The translations under genes were made by a program, and so were the position numbers. DNA of 64,000 nucleotides, from the NCBI GenBank assembly GCA_041398565.1, contig JAWKUN010000006.1, positions 186,001 to 250,000 of the forward strand, written 5' to 3'. Below, piece after piece: positions 34,670 to 41,353 of the stretch (position 1 is its first letter; every line of letters starts with the position of its first letter). Origin of the DNA: DATGPD01 sp041398565. Its GTDB lineage: Bacteria > Planctomycetota > UBA1135 > UBA2386. The notes under the pieces were generated by a model that saw nothing but the letters and a program-made list of their open reading frames with translations, searched no databases and had not been told where the DNA came from.

Positions 34670-35458
34670 TCAGCTGCAATGGCTACTCCGGCCGACTCTC
34701 CCTCGACGCCTTCGCACCGTCCCGTCCCACTCGGACTTCAGGATCGCAAACACGACATCGTCGACCCATTCGCCCCTCATCCACAGGCTCTGTCGAAAGT
34801 GGGCTTCCTGCCGCATACCCACCCGCCTCAGTAGCGAAATCGAGGCTGCGTTGCGCGGATCGACGGACGCGAAGACCCGATGCTTGCAGAGTCGACCGAG
34901 CAAGCAGTCGAGCGCTCCCCGAACTGCTTCGGTTCCGTACCCATCGCAGCCTGCGGCCGCACCAAAGGTGCGAGTCGGCGCTGCGCGCCGACCAGAGAGG
35001 GCCGCAGGCCGCTTTGTTGCCGGGGGCTTCCAGTGCTGCTCAGGCATGGCGGATTCGGCACCGGGGCGAATTGCACGCCATGCCGATTTATCGCGCGCCG
35101 CGAGGATCCGCAGCACTTGCAGCCCAGAGCGCTGAGATCCGGGAGCGATCGTGAAGCCGATCTCGACTTGTCTCGTGTCGTCCTCCGGGAAGCGCATCCC
35201 CAGATCTCCCACCATGAGCTCCGACTCACGGAGCCGTATGGCGAACTGGAACCACGTGCCCGACGTGTCGAAGACCACCATCGACTGCTCTTCCACGAAC
35301 CGTGCCGTGTCGTCCAAGGTCGCTGGAGCCCAACTCTGATACCGGGAGACCGAGGGTTCACGTCGGTACGAGTGCAGCGAGATCGCATCCTCGGCCCGAA
35401 GCCGCACCAAGGTCAGCCGCTTCGTGATGATCTCCGGGGTAGACAAGCTTCCTTCCAC
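34670..35458 (-). CDS. GNAT acetyltransferase (RimJ/RimL-like) interrupted in frame by a 183-bp repeat
   Basis: 262 aa from a GTG at 35458. The N-terminal half (ITKRLTLVRLRAEDAISL, VEIGFTIAPGSQ) and C-terminal half (YGTEAVRGALDCLLG, FASVDPRNAASISLLRRVGM) are a clear RimJ/RimL-type acetyltransferase. Between them, exactly in the acetyl-CoA-binding turn that normally reads QxxGYGTEA, lie 61 extra codons (starting LQVLRILAAR, ending FGAAAGCDG). They come from the repeat family seen in tandem at 25302-25670. The frame is kept. The insertion should disturb cofactor binding, so activity is doubtful. Confidence 0.85.
   Translation of the reverse strand: MEGSLSTPEIITKRLTLVRLRAEDAISLHSYRREPSVSRYQSWAPATLDDTARFVEEQSMVVFDTSGTWFQFAIRLRESELMVGDLGMRFPEDDTRQVEIGFTIAPGSQRSGLQVLRILAARDKSAWRAIRPGAESAMPEQHWKPPATKRPAALSGRRAAPTRTFGAAAGCDGYGTEAVRGALDCLLGRLCKHRVFASVDPRNAASISLLRRVGMRQEAHFRQSLWMRGEWVDDVVFAILKSEWDGTVRRRRGRVGRSSHCS
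34945..35127 (-). repeat. Repeat copy inserted in frame in the acetyltransferase gene
   Basis: On the minus strand this is a copy of the 186-bp repeat at 25302-25670: it begins like CTGCAAGTGCTGCGG and ends with the GGTCGGCGC hairpin region and GCGGCCGCAGGCTGCG. Its length of 183 bp leaves the reading frame intact. Confidence 0.85.
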
Positions 35459-35477
35459 TCCTTCGGCCCGCTGGCTC

Positions 35478-35530
35478 GGCCGCTGAGGGCTCAGCTGCGC
35501 GCCTTCTGGGGCGCGTCAGCTGCCGCGCCT
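35478..35530 (-). repeat. Degenerate attC site
   Basis: The inner attC sequence GGCCGCTGAGGGCTCAGCTG and GGGGCGCGTCAGCTGCCGCG is present between two cassette genes. The outer core boxes are not recognisable. The membrane protein gene upstream ends inside it. Confidence 0.5.
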
Positions 35531-35763
35531 CGTCGTGCTGCACGACGCCGGCGAACCAGCTCGATCACCAGCCCGGTCGCGAAGATCGCGAACCACCCGA
35601 ATGCGAGAGGTCTTGGCCACGACTTCTCTCCCTCTCGGAAGAAAGCTACGAGACCCACGACGCCGCTGGCGATCGTCACGACGACGAGGAACCAGAGAAG
35701 GCGACTACCACGCTCGGCCGCGTCCTGCCGCTCCAAGGCCCTCCTGAGCTTTCCGGTCGTCAT
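35491..35763 (-). CDS. Small two-helix membrane protein (integron cassette)
   Basis: 90 aa from the ATG at 35763; a TTG start inside the attC boundary would add six residues. Two transmembrane helices (LLWFLVVVTIASGVVGLVAFF and AFGWFAIFATGLVIELV) are joined by a short charged loop, with a basic C-terminal tail (RRRRAARRG). The tail runs into the following attC. Small membrane proteins of unknown role are common integron cargo. Confidence 0.65.
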   Translation of the reverse strand: MTTGKLRRALERQDAAERGSRLLWFLVVVTIASGVVGLVAFFREGEKSWPRPLAFGWFAIFATGLVIELVRRRRAARRGAAADAPQKARS

Positions 35764-35781
35764 CACACCTCGCCAGGACAA

Positions 35782-35836
35782 TGGATCGGCCGCTCAGCCG
35801 CGCGCCATCTGCGGCGCGGATGCTGTGGCCAGTAGG
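35782..35836 (-). repeat. Degenerate attC site
   Basis: GGATCGGCCGCTCAGCCGCG followed by TCTGCGGCGCGGATGC matches the inner part of the other attC sites, for example 37926-37985. The outer boxes have decayed. Confidence 0.55.
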
Positions 35837-35843
35837 CAGCAGC

Positions 35844-36101
35844 CTACCCACAACCCTCTGGCTTCATGGAGTCCAGAACTGCCTGGACATGCTCCGGTCG
35901 CGCATTCGGGAAGCTGACGCGATCGACCTGGTCGTCTGGGTCGTCCGAGTCGGCGCGCCGGATGTATCCAGGACGAATCCGGAAGTCGATCCGGCGGTGT
36001 CGAAGCACTCGCACGAACTCGATGGTGAACCAGTGAGGGACATCGACAAAGGGAAGGATCCCATCGCCTCCGATTCCAGTCGGCGCACGGCCGGGGTTCA
36101 C
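35844..36101 (-). CDS. Small hypothetical cassette protein
   Basis: 85 aa from a GTG at 36101. The segment VDVPHWFTIEFVRVLRHRRI followed by DFRIRPGYIRR and an acidic DDPDDQVDRV, then a C-terminal helix ARPEHVQAVLDSM, looks like a real small globular protein; it ends just before a degenerate attC. No family recognised. An overlapping frame in another phase is less plausible. Confidence 0.55.
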   Translation of the reverse strand: MNPGRAPTGIGGDGILPFVDVPHWFTIEFVRVLRHRRIDFRIRPGYIRRADSDDPDDQVDRVSFPNARPEHVQAVLDSMKPEGCG

Positions 36102-36127
36102 TCGGACACCTGCTCAAGGCCATCGAT

Positions 36128-36652
36128 TCATGGTGACTTGTCGGTCCAGGGTCTTTGGTCTCCCAGCAGCGGGGGCGAAGCCCCGTCAGCTCCTGAGACA
36201 ACGCACGGTCTGCCCAACGGCATGTCGATCAGCCGCGAGCGCGGTCGGCACGAAGGGCCGGTCGACGCGCCGCTCGCGAAAGCGAGCGGCGCGACGAAGC
36301 GATCGGCGGCTGCATCGACGGGTTGGGCGCCCACATAGATGAAATGACCGGGTTGGATTCGCTCGAGCGCCTCCAGGACTCCGGGAACCAGCGAAGCCAG
36401 CGAAGCCAGCGCGTCGAAGCGATTGCTTGGCGCGACCATCACGATGACGCCCAGCTGTCGGCCTGCGAGATTCTGCTGGTGCTCAAGGTTTTGATCGATC
36501 GTGACAAGCACGTCGCACTTGCCGTCCGCCAGCCCGAGTAGCTCGCCGTTCTGCTTTCCAGCCCAGCCGGCATCGGGTACGTGAGTCACGTCGACGCCGA
36601 CGAGCGCTGCGACGAGCCGGCGGGGCACGCACTCGTCAACGAGGACGCGCAT
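36128..36652 (-). CDS. DUF5615 PIN-like toxin, read through its attC
   Basis: 174 aa. Residues 1-110 (MRVLVDECVPRRLVAALVG, DVLVTIDQNLEHQQNL, GVIVMVAPSNRFDALASL) match the DUF5615 family of PIN-like proteins, with the acidic residues D6/E7 and the VTIDQN segment. The family is usually about 110-120 aa. Here no stop occurs before the attC at 36212-36328, so about 60 extra residues are translated from the attC and beyond. It overlaps the DUF433 gene upstream by 17 bp. Together they form a type II toxin-antitoxin pair of the VapC45/VapB45 kind. Confidence 0.8.
   Translation of the reverse strand: MRVLVDECVPRRLVAALVGVDVTHVPDAGWAGKQNGELLGLADGKCDVLVTIDQNLEHQQNLAGRQLGVIVMVAPSNRFDALASLASLVPGVLEALERIQPGHFIYVGAQPVDAAADRFVAPLAFASGASTGPSCRPRSRLIDMPLGRPCVVSGADGASPPLLGDQRPWTDKSP
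36212..36328 (-). repeat. Long attC site (117 bp)
   Basis: Perfectly paired outer boxes GCCCAAC (36212-36218) and GTTGGGC (36322-36328). The interior contains a 10-bp-stem hairpin (GCCGCTCGCGAAAGCGAGCGGC). It lies inside the reading frame of the DUF5615 gene. Confidence 0.8.
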
Positions 36653-36857
36653 CGCTCGTCAGTGCCTCGCGTGCCAACTCGAGCACGGCGATGGCCTGAT
36701 CACGGGAGACCGTCGGGAAGTCGGCGAGGAAGTCGTCGATCCGCTGGTCTGCCTCCAGGTAGTCGAGGAGGGTCTGGACCGGTACCCGGGTGCCTCGGAA
36801 GACAGCCGTACCGCTGAGCACGTCTGGCGATCGATCGATCACGTCGGTGGACGACAT
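36636..36857 (-). CDS. DUF433 antitoxin (integron cassette)
   Basis: 73 aa from the ATG at 36857. The motif pattern VIDRSPDVLSGTAVFRGTRVPVQTLLDYLEA, then a helix-turn-helix-like segment ending PTVSRDQAIAVLELA, is diagnostic for DUF433 (VapB45-type antitoxin). It precedes and overlaps the DUF5615 gene, the standard order. The complex would silence the toxin and repress the operon. Toxin-antitoxin cassettes are thought to stabilise large integron arrays. Confidence 0.9.
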   Translation of the reverse strand: MSSTDVIDRSPDVLSGTAVFRGTRVPVQTLLDYLEADQRIDDFLADFPTVSRDQAIAVLELAREALTSDARPR

Positions 36858-36908
36858 GGCGTCATTCTACCACGGATCGAACCGACCTCGCTGAGGGCAC
36901 CCCGGTGC

Positions 36909-36973
36909 GCCTAACGTCTTGCCGCTCAGCGGCGGGGCGTCTGCGGCGCGTCGGCTGCTGCGGCGAGTTAGGC
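36909..36973 (-). repeat. attC site
   Basis: Perfect boxes GCCTAAC (36909-36915) and GTTAGGC (36967-36973). Inner sequence GCCGCTCAGCGGCGGGGCGTCTGCGGCG folds into the typical attC hairpin. 65 bp. Confidence 0.9.
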
Positions 36974-37321
36974 GTCCAGGTTACCAAGCGGGGGCCCGAG
37001 TCGACCAGCCCGCCACGCCCTCAGCACCAACGTCGAGCTGAGGCCGTGGAGTCCGCCTGCAGCCGCACTCTCCTCAAGCACTTTGAGGCCCGATTCGTCC
37101 CCGAGGGCCGGCAGCTGTGAAGCCACCCAGCAGCGGACATGCGGAGACTCGTCCGAGAGCATCGACCGGAATGCCCGCCGCCCTTCGTCGCCGTGGGCCT
37201 CCAGATCGCGCCAAGCCGCCGACATCGCGGCGTGAAGAGCGTGATCACGTGACGGACTCCGATACTCGCCTTTCTCGATCGCGGCTTGATGGAACTCAGC
37301 GACGGCTTCCTGAATGCGCAT
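36968..37321 (-). CDS. DUF2019/HEAT-like protein (integron cassette)
   Basis: 117 aa from the ATG at 37321. EAVAEFHQAAIEKGEY, AWRDLEAHGDEGRRAFRSML, DESPHVRCWVASQLP and ALGDESGLKVLEE follow the DUF2019 pattern, short helical repeats related to HEAT. The stop codon TAA is formed by the attC box itself (GCCTAAC on the minus strand). Function unknown; such proteins are often encoded beside polymorphic-toxin or immunity genes. Confidence 0.8.
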   Translation of the reverse strand: MRIQEAVAEFHQAAIEKGEYRSPSRDHALHAAMSAAWRDLEAHGDEGRRAFRSMLSDESPHVRCWVASQLPALGDESGLKVLEESAAAGGLHGLSSTLVLRAWRAGRLGPPLGNLDA

Positions 37322-37331
37322 CGTCGGGTGC

Positions 37332-37393
37332 GCCTAACGTCTTGCGGTTCAACGGCGGCGCGTAGCGCCGTCCGCTGCAAGCGCGTGTCAGGC
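37332..37393 (-). repeat. attC site
   Basis: Boxes GCCTAAC (37332-37338) and GTCAGGC (37387-37393, one change from GTTAGGC). The inner part holds GGCGGCGCGTAGCGCCGTC, a hairpin. Confidence 0.85.
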
Positions 37394-37402
37394 GCCATGC
37401 AA

Positions 37403-37915
37403 CTACCACGCGAACCCGATCAGCTGCGCGCGGATCGCGAAGAAGGCGAGCGCGACGGAACACGCATTGGCCGGCAGAAGCCACGCGAAAGCCGCCAGCA
37501 GCCGTGGAGCCTGGAACAAGCGCTTCAATACCAGAGCTTCGATGCCACTGTTGATCACAACGGCCATAACGAACGTTGCGATCCAAGTGTACGGATTGAA
37601 CGTGCCAGTGTGGGTGACCTCGTGGATCAGGGATCCAGGAAACACCTCCCAGGCGATGCCCGCGATCGGGATGAAGACGGCACCGGCCAACGTGCTCGCG
37701 AGATTCATGACCACCGTCGGCTCCCACGCGGATCGCCAGCTGGCTCCGGTTATGAACTTTGCGAAGGGGTACTCGAGCAGTAGCCCGACCACGATGACGT
37801 ACCAAGCGAAGCTGCCCGACGCGACGTACAACGCCGGCCATACGACGTCGGCGTCGGCTGTACGGTCCGCGACGAGGATGTAGCTCACGAAGGCCATACT
37901 CGCACGGTTCTTCAT
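37403..37915 (-). CDS. Multi-pass membrane protein (integron cassette)
   Basis: 170 aa from the ATG at 37915, with four or five predicted transmembrane helices (for example WYVIVVGLLLEYPF, TWIATFVMAVVINSGIEAL, AWLLPANACSVALAFFAI). A conserved-looking loop SLIHEVTHTGTFNPYTW separates helices 2 and 3. I do not recognise the family. It is flanked precisely by attC sites. Confidence 0.7.
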   Translation of the reverse strand: MKNRASMAFVSYILVADRTADADVVWPALYVASGSFAWYVIVVGLLLEYPFAKFITGASWRSAWEPTVVMNLASTLAGAVFIPIAGIAWEVFPGSLIHEVTHTGTFNPYTWIATFVMAVVINSGIEALVLKRLFQAPRLLAAFAWLLPANACSVALAFFAIRAQLIGFAW

Positions 37916-37925
37916 CGACTAGAGC

Positions 37926-37985
37926 GCCTAACGGATCGGCCGCTCAGCGTCGCGCCGTCTGCGGCGCGTCCGGGGCGGGTTATGT
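37926..37985 (-). repeat. attC site
   Basis: Boxes GCCTAAC (37926-37932) and GTTATGT (37979-37985) flank GGATCGGCCGCTCAGC and TCTGCGGCGCG. The minus-strand R'' box ACATAAC matches the first bases (TTATGT) of the cassette it closes. Confidence 0.85.
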
Positions 37986-37989
37986 GGCG

Positions 37990-38541
37990 TCAACGTACGA
38001 ACACCTCACCCGAGCCTTGGGACGCGAACGGCGAATCGAGGTGCACCGTGCCGTCCGCCAAGCGCGAGTACGGGAACACCACGACAACGGAGTAGTCGTC
38101 ACGATGGTCCAAGGCCACTGTCACAGCGTCCTGCTTGGACGTCTTGCCTGGCGGCACGACCAACGTGTCGTAGACGATAGCCGCCGCCCGAATCTCCCCG
38201 CGCTCGGCCGCGGCCCTGAACCCAGCTCGAAGCATGTTCATCAGCGCCTGAGACGGCGGCCGCTCTTCGCCTGTCCCAGCCGCCGACTGTGTGATCTCAC
38301 CACTGGTTGACATGGTGCCGCCGAACGGGAAGAACTCGCCGTGCTTCGAGAGCATCTGCTTCGCGAACGGCATCAAGGCGCTCAGCAGGCTCTCGCAGTC
38401 GCTCTTCGCATCAACCCTTCGCGTCGTCATCTCTGTTGCCGCAACATCTGGGTTCTCGCCGCAGGACCCGATGCTCATCACCGCGAGGGCGAGCATCGAC
38501 GCCGGGAGGCATCGAGTCGTAGGGGCCAGGGTCGTCCACAT
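37990..38541 (-). CDS. Predicted lipoprotein (integron cassette)
   Basis: 183 aa. The N-terminus ends in MLALAVMSIGSC, a plausible lipobox with the cysteine at residue 27. The mature part has no recognised domain (KSDCESLLSALMPFAKQML, EIRAAAIVYDTLVVPPGKTS, VTVALDHRDDYSVVVVFPYS). The ATG at 38541 is part of the attC core (GTTATGTGG on the minus strand), so the cassette starts with its own start codon and has no leader. An internal Met at residue 16 is an alternative start. Confidence 0.65.
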   Translation of the reverse strand: MWTTLAPTTRCLPASMLALAVMSIGSCGENPDVAATEMTTRRVDAKSDCESLLSALMPFAKQMLSKHGEFFPFGGTMSTSGEITQSAAGTGEERPPSQALMNMLRAGFRAAAERGEIRAAAIVYDTLVVPPGKTSKQDAVTVALDHRDDYSVVVVFPYSRLADGTVHLDSPFASQGSGEVFVR

Positions 38542-38601
38542 AACGTCTCTGGCCCCTCAGCCGCGGCGCGAAGCGCCGTCGGCTGCTGGGGCTCGTTGGG
38601 T
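38538..38601 (-). repeat. attC site
   Basis: Boxes ACATAAC (38538-38544) and GTTGGGT (38595-38601) flank CCCTCAGCCGCGGCGCGAAGCGCCG, which contains a perfect hairpin. Confidence 0.85.
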
Positions 38602-38606
38602 GGAGC

Positions 38607-39053
38607 CTACAGGCCCTCCCAGATGGAGTCATCCTGGGCCCAGCTCGCCAACGTCGTTGCGCGGCTCTCCAGCATGGGCACGAGGTCTAGTGGTGTGCCC
38701 TGGGCGCTGCCGATCGACATCTTCGTAGACTTGGCACCGGAGCGGACTGACTTGCAGTGGCGGAGCCACCGGTCAGCGATGGCCTGCAGAGCCTTGCGCG
38801 GGTGCTTGATCTTGCCTGCGGACACGTAATCGGTGGGTAGATCGCCGCAGATGACCCACCATCCAACCCAGCCAGGCTTGACCTTGCTCTCTATCGCCCA
38901 CACGGAGACGAGTGGCGCAACATGCCAAGCCGGCCACTCGCCGATCTGACCGTGGTCCACGCCCTCGCCCTGTAGGTAGCGCCCGACCTCGGCGCGTCGA
39001 TCCTCGCACCACTCCTTCTCCACCGTCGGGTCGTCGTAGTCAGGATCGGTCAT
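38607..39053 (-). CDS. DUF4826 family protein (integron cassette)
   Basis: 148 aa from the ATG at 39053; the longer frame runs back through the attC. EKEWCEDRRAEVGRYLQGEGV, GQIGEWPAWHVAPLVSVWAI and VGWWVICGDLPTDYVSAG are characteristic of DUF4826, a family of unknown function often seen in integrons and mobile islands. No signal peptide or membrane segment. It starts 7 bp from the attC box. Confidence 0.8.
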   Translation of the reverse strand: MTDPDYDDPTVEKEWCEDRRAEVGRYLQGEGVDHGQIGEWPAWHVAPLVSVWAIESKVKPGWVGWWVICGDLPTDYVSAGKIKHPRKALQAIADRWLRHCKSVRSGAKSTKMSIGSAQGTPLDLVPMLESRATTLASWAQDDSIWEGL

Positions 39054-39059
39054 GCTTCC

Positions 39060-39125
39060 ACCCAACGTATAAAGCTGCTCAGCGGCGGGCGTCTGCGCCC
39101 CGTCTGCCGCTGCGGCCAGTTGTAT
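39060..39125 (-). repeat. attC site
   Basis: Boxes ACCCAAC (39060-39066) and GTTGTAT (39119-39125), with GCTGCTCAGCGGCGGGCGTC inside. In minus orientation the following cassette starts TTGGGTGG, which pairs with the R'' box of the next attC at 38595. Confidence 0.8.
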
Positions 39126-39324
39126 TGCACGCCGAGTCGCGGCCAACTTGCGAAGCCTCGACAACGAAGTCGCCCGTCACAACAACGACACCACCTACGA
39201 AGACAGCCGCGAGCGCGACAACGGCTGAGACCAAGGGAGGATAGAACAACCCAACGCCGCCGAGGATGATCATCAGAGCGGCGAATGGCTGCAGCTCTTC
39301 TTGAATGCATTCAGTGTGCCTCAC
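39079..39324 (-). CDS. Small membrane protein (integron cassette)
   Basis: 81 aa from a GTG at 39324. Two predicted transmembrane helices (FAALMIILGGVGLFYPPL and VSAVVALAAVFVGGVVVVTG) are followed by a short tail that runs into the attC. No family recognised. Confidence 0.6.
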   Translation of the reverse strand: MRHTECIQEELQPFAALMIILGGVGLFYPPLVSAVVALAAVFVGGVVVVTGDFVVEASQVGRDSACNTTGRSGRRGADARR

Positions 39325-39344
39325 TCATCGGTCGGTCAGCCTGT

Positions 39345-39435
39345 GTCTCTCACGCTCAGCCGCGGGCCGCGCGCGGTGTTGCTTGATCTCGCGGTTGCGT
39401 GATCGCGCGGTCCGTCGGGTGCTGCGGAGTTGGAC
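39345..39435 (-). repeat. Long attC site, variant type
   Basis: R''-side box GTTGGAC (39429-39435) with an interior nearly identical to that of the attC at 41253-41351 (GGTGTTGCTTGATCTCGCGG). The opposite box (GTGTCTC near 39345) is decayed. Confidence 0.7.
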
Positions 39436-39438
39436 ATC

Positions 39439-39931
39439 CTAGCGATCCTCATCTACCAGGGCTCGGAATCGCTCGTCGATGACCTTGTCGATGTTGCTCC
39501 GATCAGCCTCGGGCCAATACCACTGTTGCCACTCCGATCGCAGATCCTCGGGCGCATGCGAGAGGAGGTAGAAGTCCTGAAGAACTGAGGCATCGAACTC
39601 CAAGTAGTAGCGCCGCAGCGCCCTGCAGCAGTGGTGTCGCGCTTCGGCTTCGCCGGCGAGGACGAGGCGGGCAAGCCGCTTGGCAGCGTCTTCAGCGCAT
39701 CCTGGATGCTCGGCGAAGCCGTCAGCCCCAGCTCGCGAAACGCGCGATCGACGAGCGCCTGCATCTCGAAGTGACGAACGGAGGAGCTTCCCCTGCGAGG
39801 ATCCTTAAGCCTGGACTGTCCTGCCCTTGGACAAGCGCGTCGATGGCCCAGTCCACGAAGCGATGATCAGCCGCTAGCCCGGTCTTCCGTAGCGCGACAA
39901 TCTCCTCGGTCGAGAAGGCACGTGAAGGCAT
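39439..39931 (-). pseudogene. Hypothetical cassette gene with two frameshifts
   Basis: Three frames join into one plausible protein of about 163 aa. Frame 1 starts MPSRAFSTEEIVALRKTGL at 39931. A shift near 39770 leads to HFEMQALVDRAFRELGL. Another near 39715 leads to CAEDAAKRLARLVLAG, then LRRYYLEFDASVLQDF and SEWQQWYWPEADRSN, ending at the TAG at 39439. The ends meet attC sites precisely on both sides. The function is unknown. Real decay and sequencing indels cannot be told apart by eye. Confidence 0.65.
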
Positions 39932-39995
39932 GTCCAACGCCATTACCGCGAGCGCCGGCTTGGCGGCGCTCGTCGGCTCCTATGCCGTGTTGGGC
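39932..39995 (-). repeat. attC site
   Basis: Boxes GTCCAAC (39932-39938) and GTTGGGC (39989-39995) flank CGAGCGCCGGCTTGGCGGCGCTCG, a strong hairpin. 64 bp. Confidence 0.8.
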
Positions 39996-40081
39996 GGCAA
40001 GCTTGAATATCAAGTCCGGTCCCTGACTGTCTTTCGAGCGAGCGAGTAAGCAATACAACTGACGTCAAAGCAACTCGTCCT

Positions 40082-40680
40082 TCATATGTCGACAGGAATG
40101 GACGCGTGGAAGCCATCCCAAGTACGCAGCTGCACCCTGACGCGAAGTAGGTCATCCACCTTCTTGCCCCACCTCTCCTGCCGTCGCGCATTACTAAGGT
40201 TTGCACGTCTCCCGACGATAATGTGGACGTAACATCGACGGAAACTGAGCGTATTCCACCAACCATTCAGGTGGGCAGGCTCCAGCACCTCTTGATTCCT
40301 TCAATGTTTCGCTCAAACCAACCGGACCAGTCGGCCGCTTGCATCAACGCGTGGTTAAACTCAGAAGTAAACTCGTCTCGCTTGGTGAATACGGGAAGGC
40401 AAGCTCGTTCCCATTCCATGCAGAACGTTGCCATTTGACATGCAACGAAGCCATGCGAAGTCGGCTCGGTGCTCACCATCCAACGGTAGCTCTGATATTA
40501 CTACCGTGTCATCAAGGAAGTCCAGACCCTTGAGTAGCCATGGATGTGCTCTCAAGGTGCCGCTGAAGCGGTTTCTCCATGCTGTCCGCAGCAACAAGCC
40601 TCCGGAGTCTCTGGTGTCCGATACGTGCCATACTGCCTTATGGTAGCGTTGCACGACAACGGAGCATCAAGAAAGCTCGC
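40082..40680 (-). pseudogene. Shedu-like DUF4263 nuclease gene, frameshifted (integron cassette)
   Basis: Three frames together give the DUF4263 pattern in order. First come TLRAHPWLLKGLDFLDD and SELPLDGEHRADFAWL. A shift near 40420 leads to EWERACLPVFTKRDEFTSEF, NHALMQAADWSGWFERNIEG. A shift near 40290 leads to CYVHIIVGRRANLSNARRQE and LRVRVQLRTWDGF, ending at 40082. DUF4263 is the PD-(D/E)XK-like nuclease domain of the Shedu antiphage protein SduA. The 5' end is not resolved. The cassette is visibly less GC-rich than its neighbours, which suggests a foreign source. Confidence 0.65.
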
Positions 40681-40709
40681 GACGCTTGCATGAGATCCAT
40701 GACGAGTCC

Positions 40710-40771
40710 GCCTTACGCCCGCCGATCAGCGGCGGCGCGAAGCGCCGTCCGTCTGCATCGGCTTGTTAGAC
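40710..40771 (-). repeat. attC site
   Basis: Boxes GCCTTAC (40710-40716, one base off) and GTTAGAC (40765-40771) flank GATCAGCGGCGGCGCGAAGCGCCG. The minus-strand R'' box GTCTAAC matches the start TTAGAC of the cassette at 41253. Confidence 0.85.
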
Positions 40772-41237
40772 GCCACCTCCCACGATAAGTATCTCTTTGC
40801 TCCGTTGCGCACCCACGCCATCTTGTCATCCAGAAGGGGCCGAACGAGGGCGGAATGGCCTGGTGCTCGCATCTTGTAGAGAACGCCAACGACATGCCCG
40901 TCCACGAACGGGTCATCGAGATGTTCAGCGAGGCGCGGGGCGTGCTCCGCACACGATCGATACCCGAGAAGCATCACAAACGACTGCCTCCGCGGTGCGC
41001 ACGTCGATCGCAGGCAATCTCGACGAACTGAGCCTGGAGTGCTCGGTCAGCCTTCGGAGGCGTGGGGCTTCCACGAGCAATTGACGGATCTGCCGATCGC
41101 CCAGACATCGTGTTCGAAGTCACGCCATGCAGCATCTGATCGAGTCGTCAATCGGCAGCGGCTTCAGCAGCGAGCCGGCAATCGACGCGCAGCTTTGACA
41201 AGTTCCTCGATCTCCGCCCTGAGAGTGGCTGACGTCG
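40726..41237 (-). pseudogene. HEAT-like cassette gene with frameshifts
   Basis: The 5' part starts MPTSATLRAEIEELVKAA near 41240, reaches a stop after RRLPARC, and continues in other frames (DRQIRQLLVEAPRLRRL). The 3' part is in a third frame: CAEHAPRLAEHLDDPFVDG, VLYKMRAPGHSALVRPLLDD, WVRNGAKRYLSWEV. The repeats resemble a short HEAT/DUF2019-type protein. The cassette boundaries (attC at both ends) are intact, only the reading frame is broken. Confidence 0.5.
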
Positions 41238-41252
41238 GCATCTGATTCTCGT

Positions 41253-41351
41253 GTCTAACGTCCGTCACGCCCGCCGCGGGCCGCGCGCGGTGTTGCTTGA
41301 TCTCGCGGTTGCCTGATCGCGCGGTCCGTCGGCTGCTGCGTGAAGTTGGGC
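41253..41351 (-). repeat. Long attC site, variant type
   Basis: Boxes GTCTAAC (41253-41259) and GTTGGGC (41345-41351). The 99-bp site shares the interior GGTGTTGCTTGATCTCGCGG with the attC at 39345-39435. Confidence 0.85.
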
Positions 41352-41353
41352 AG

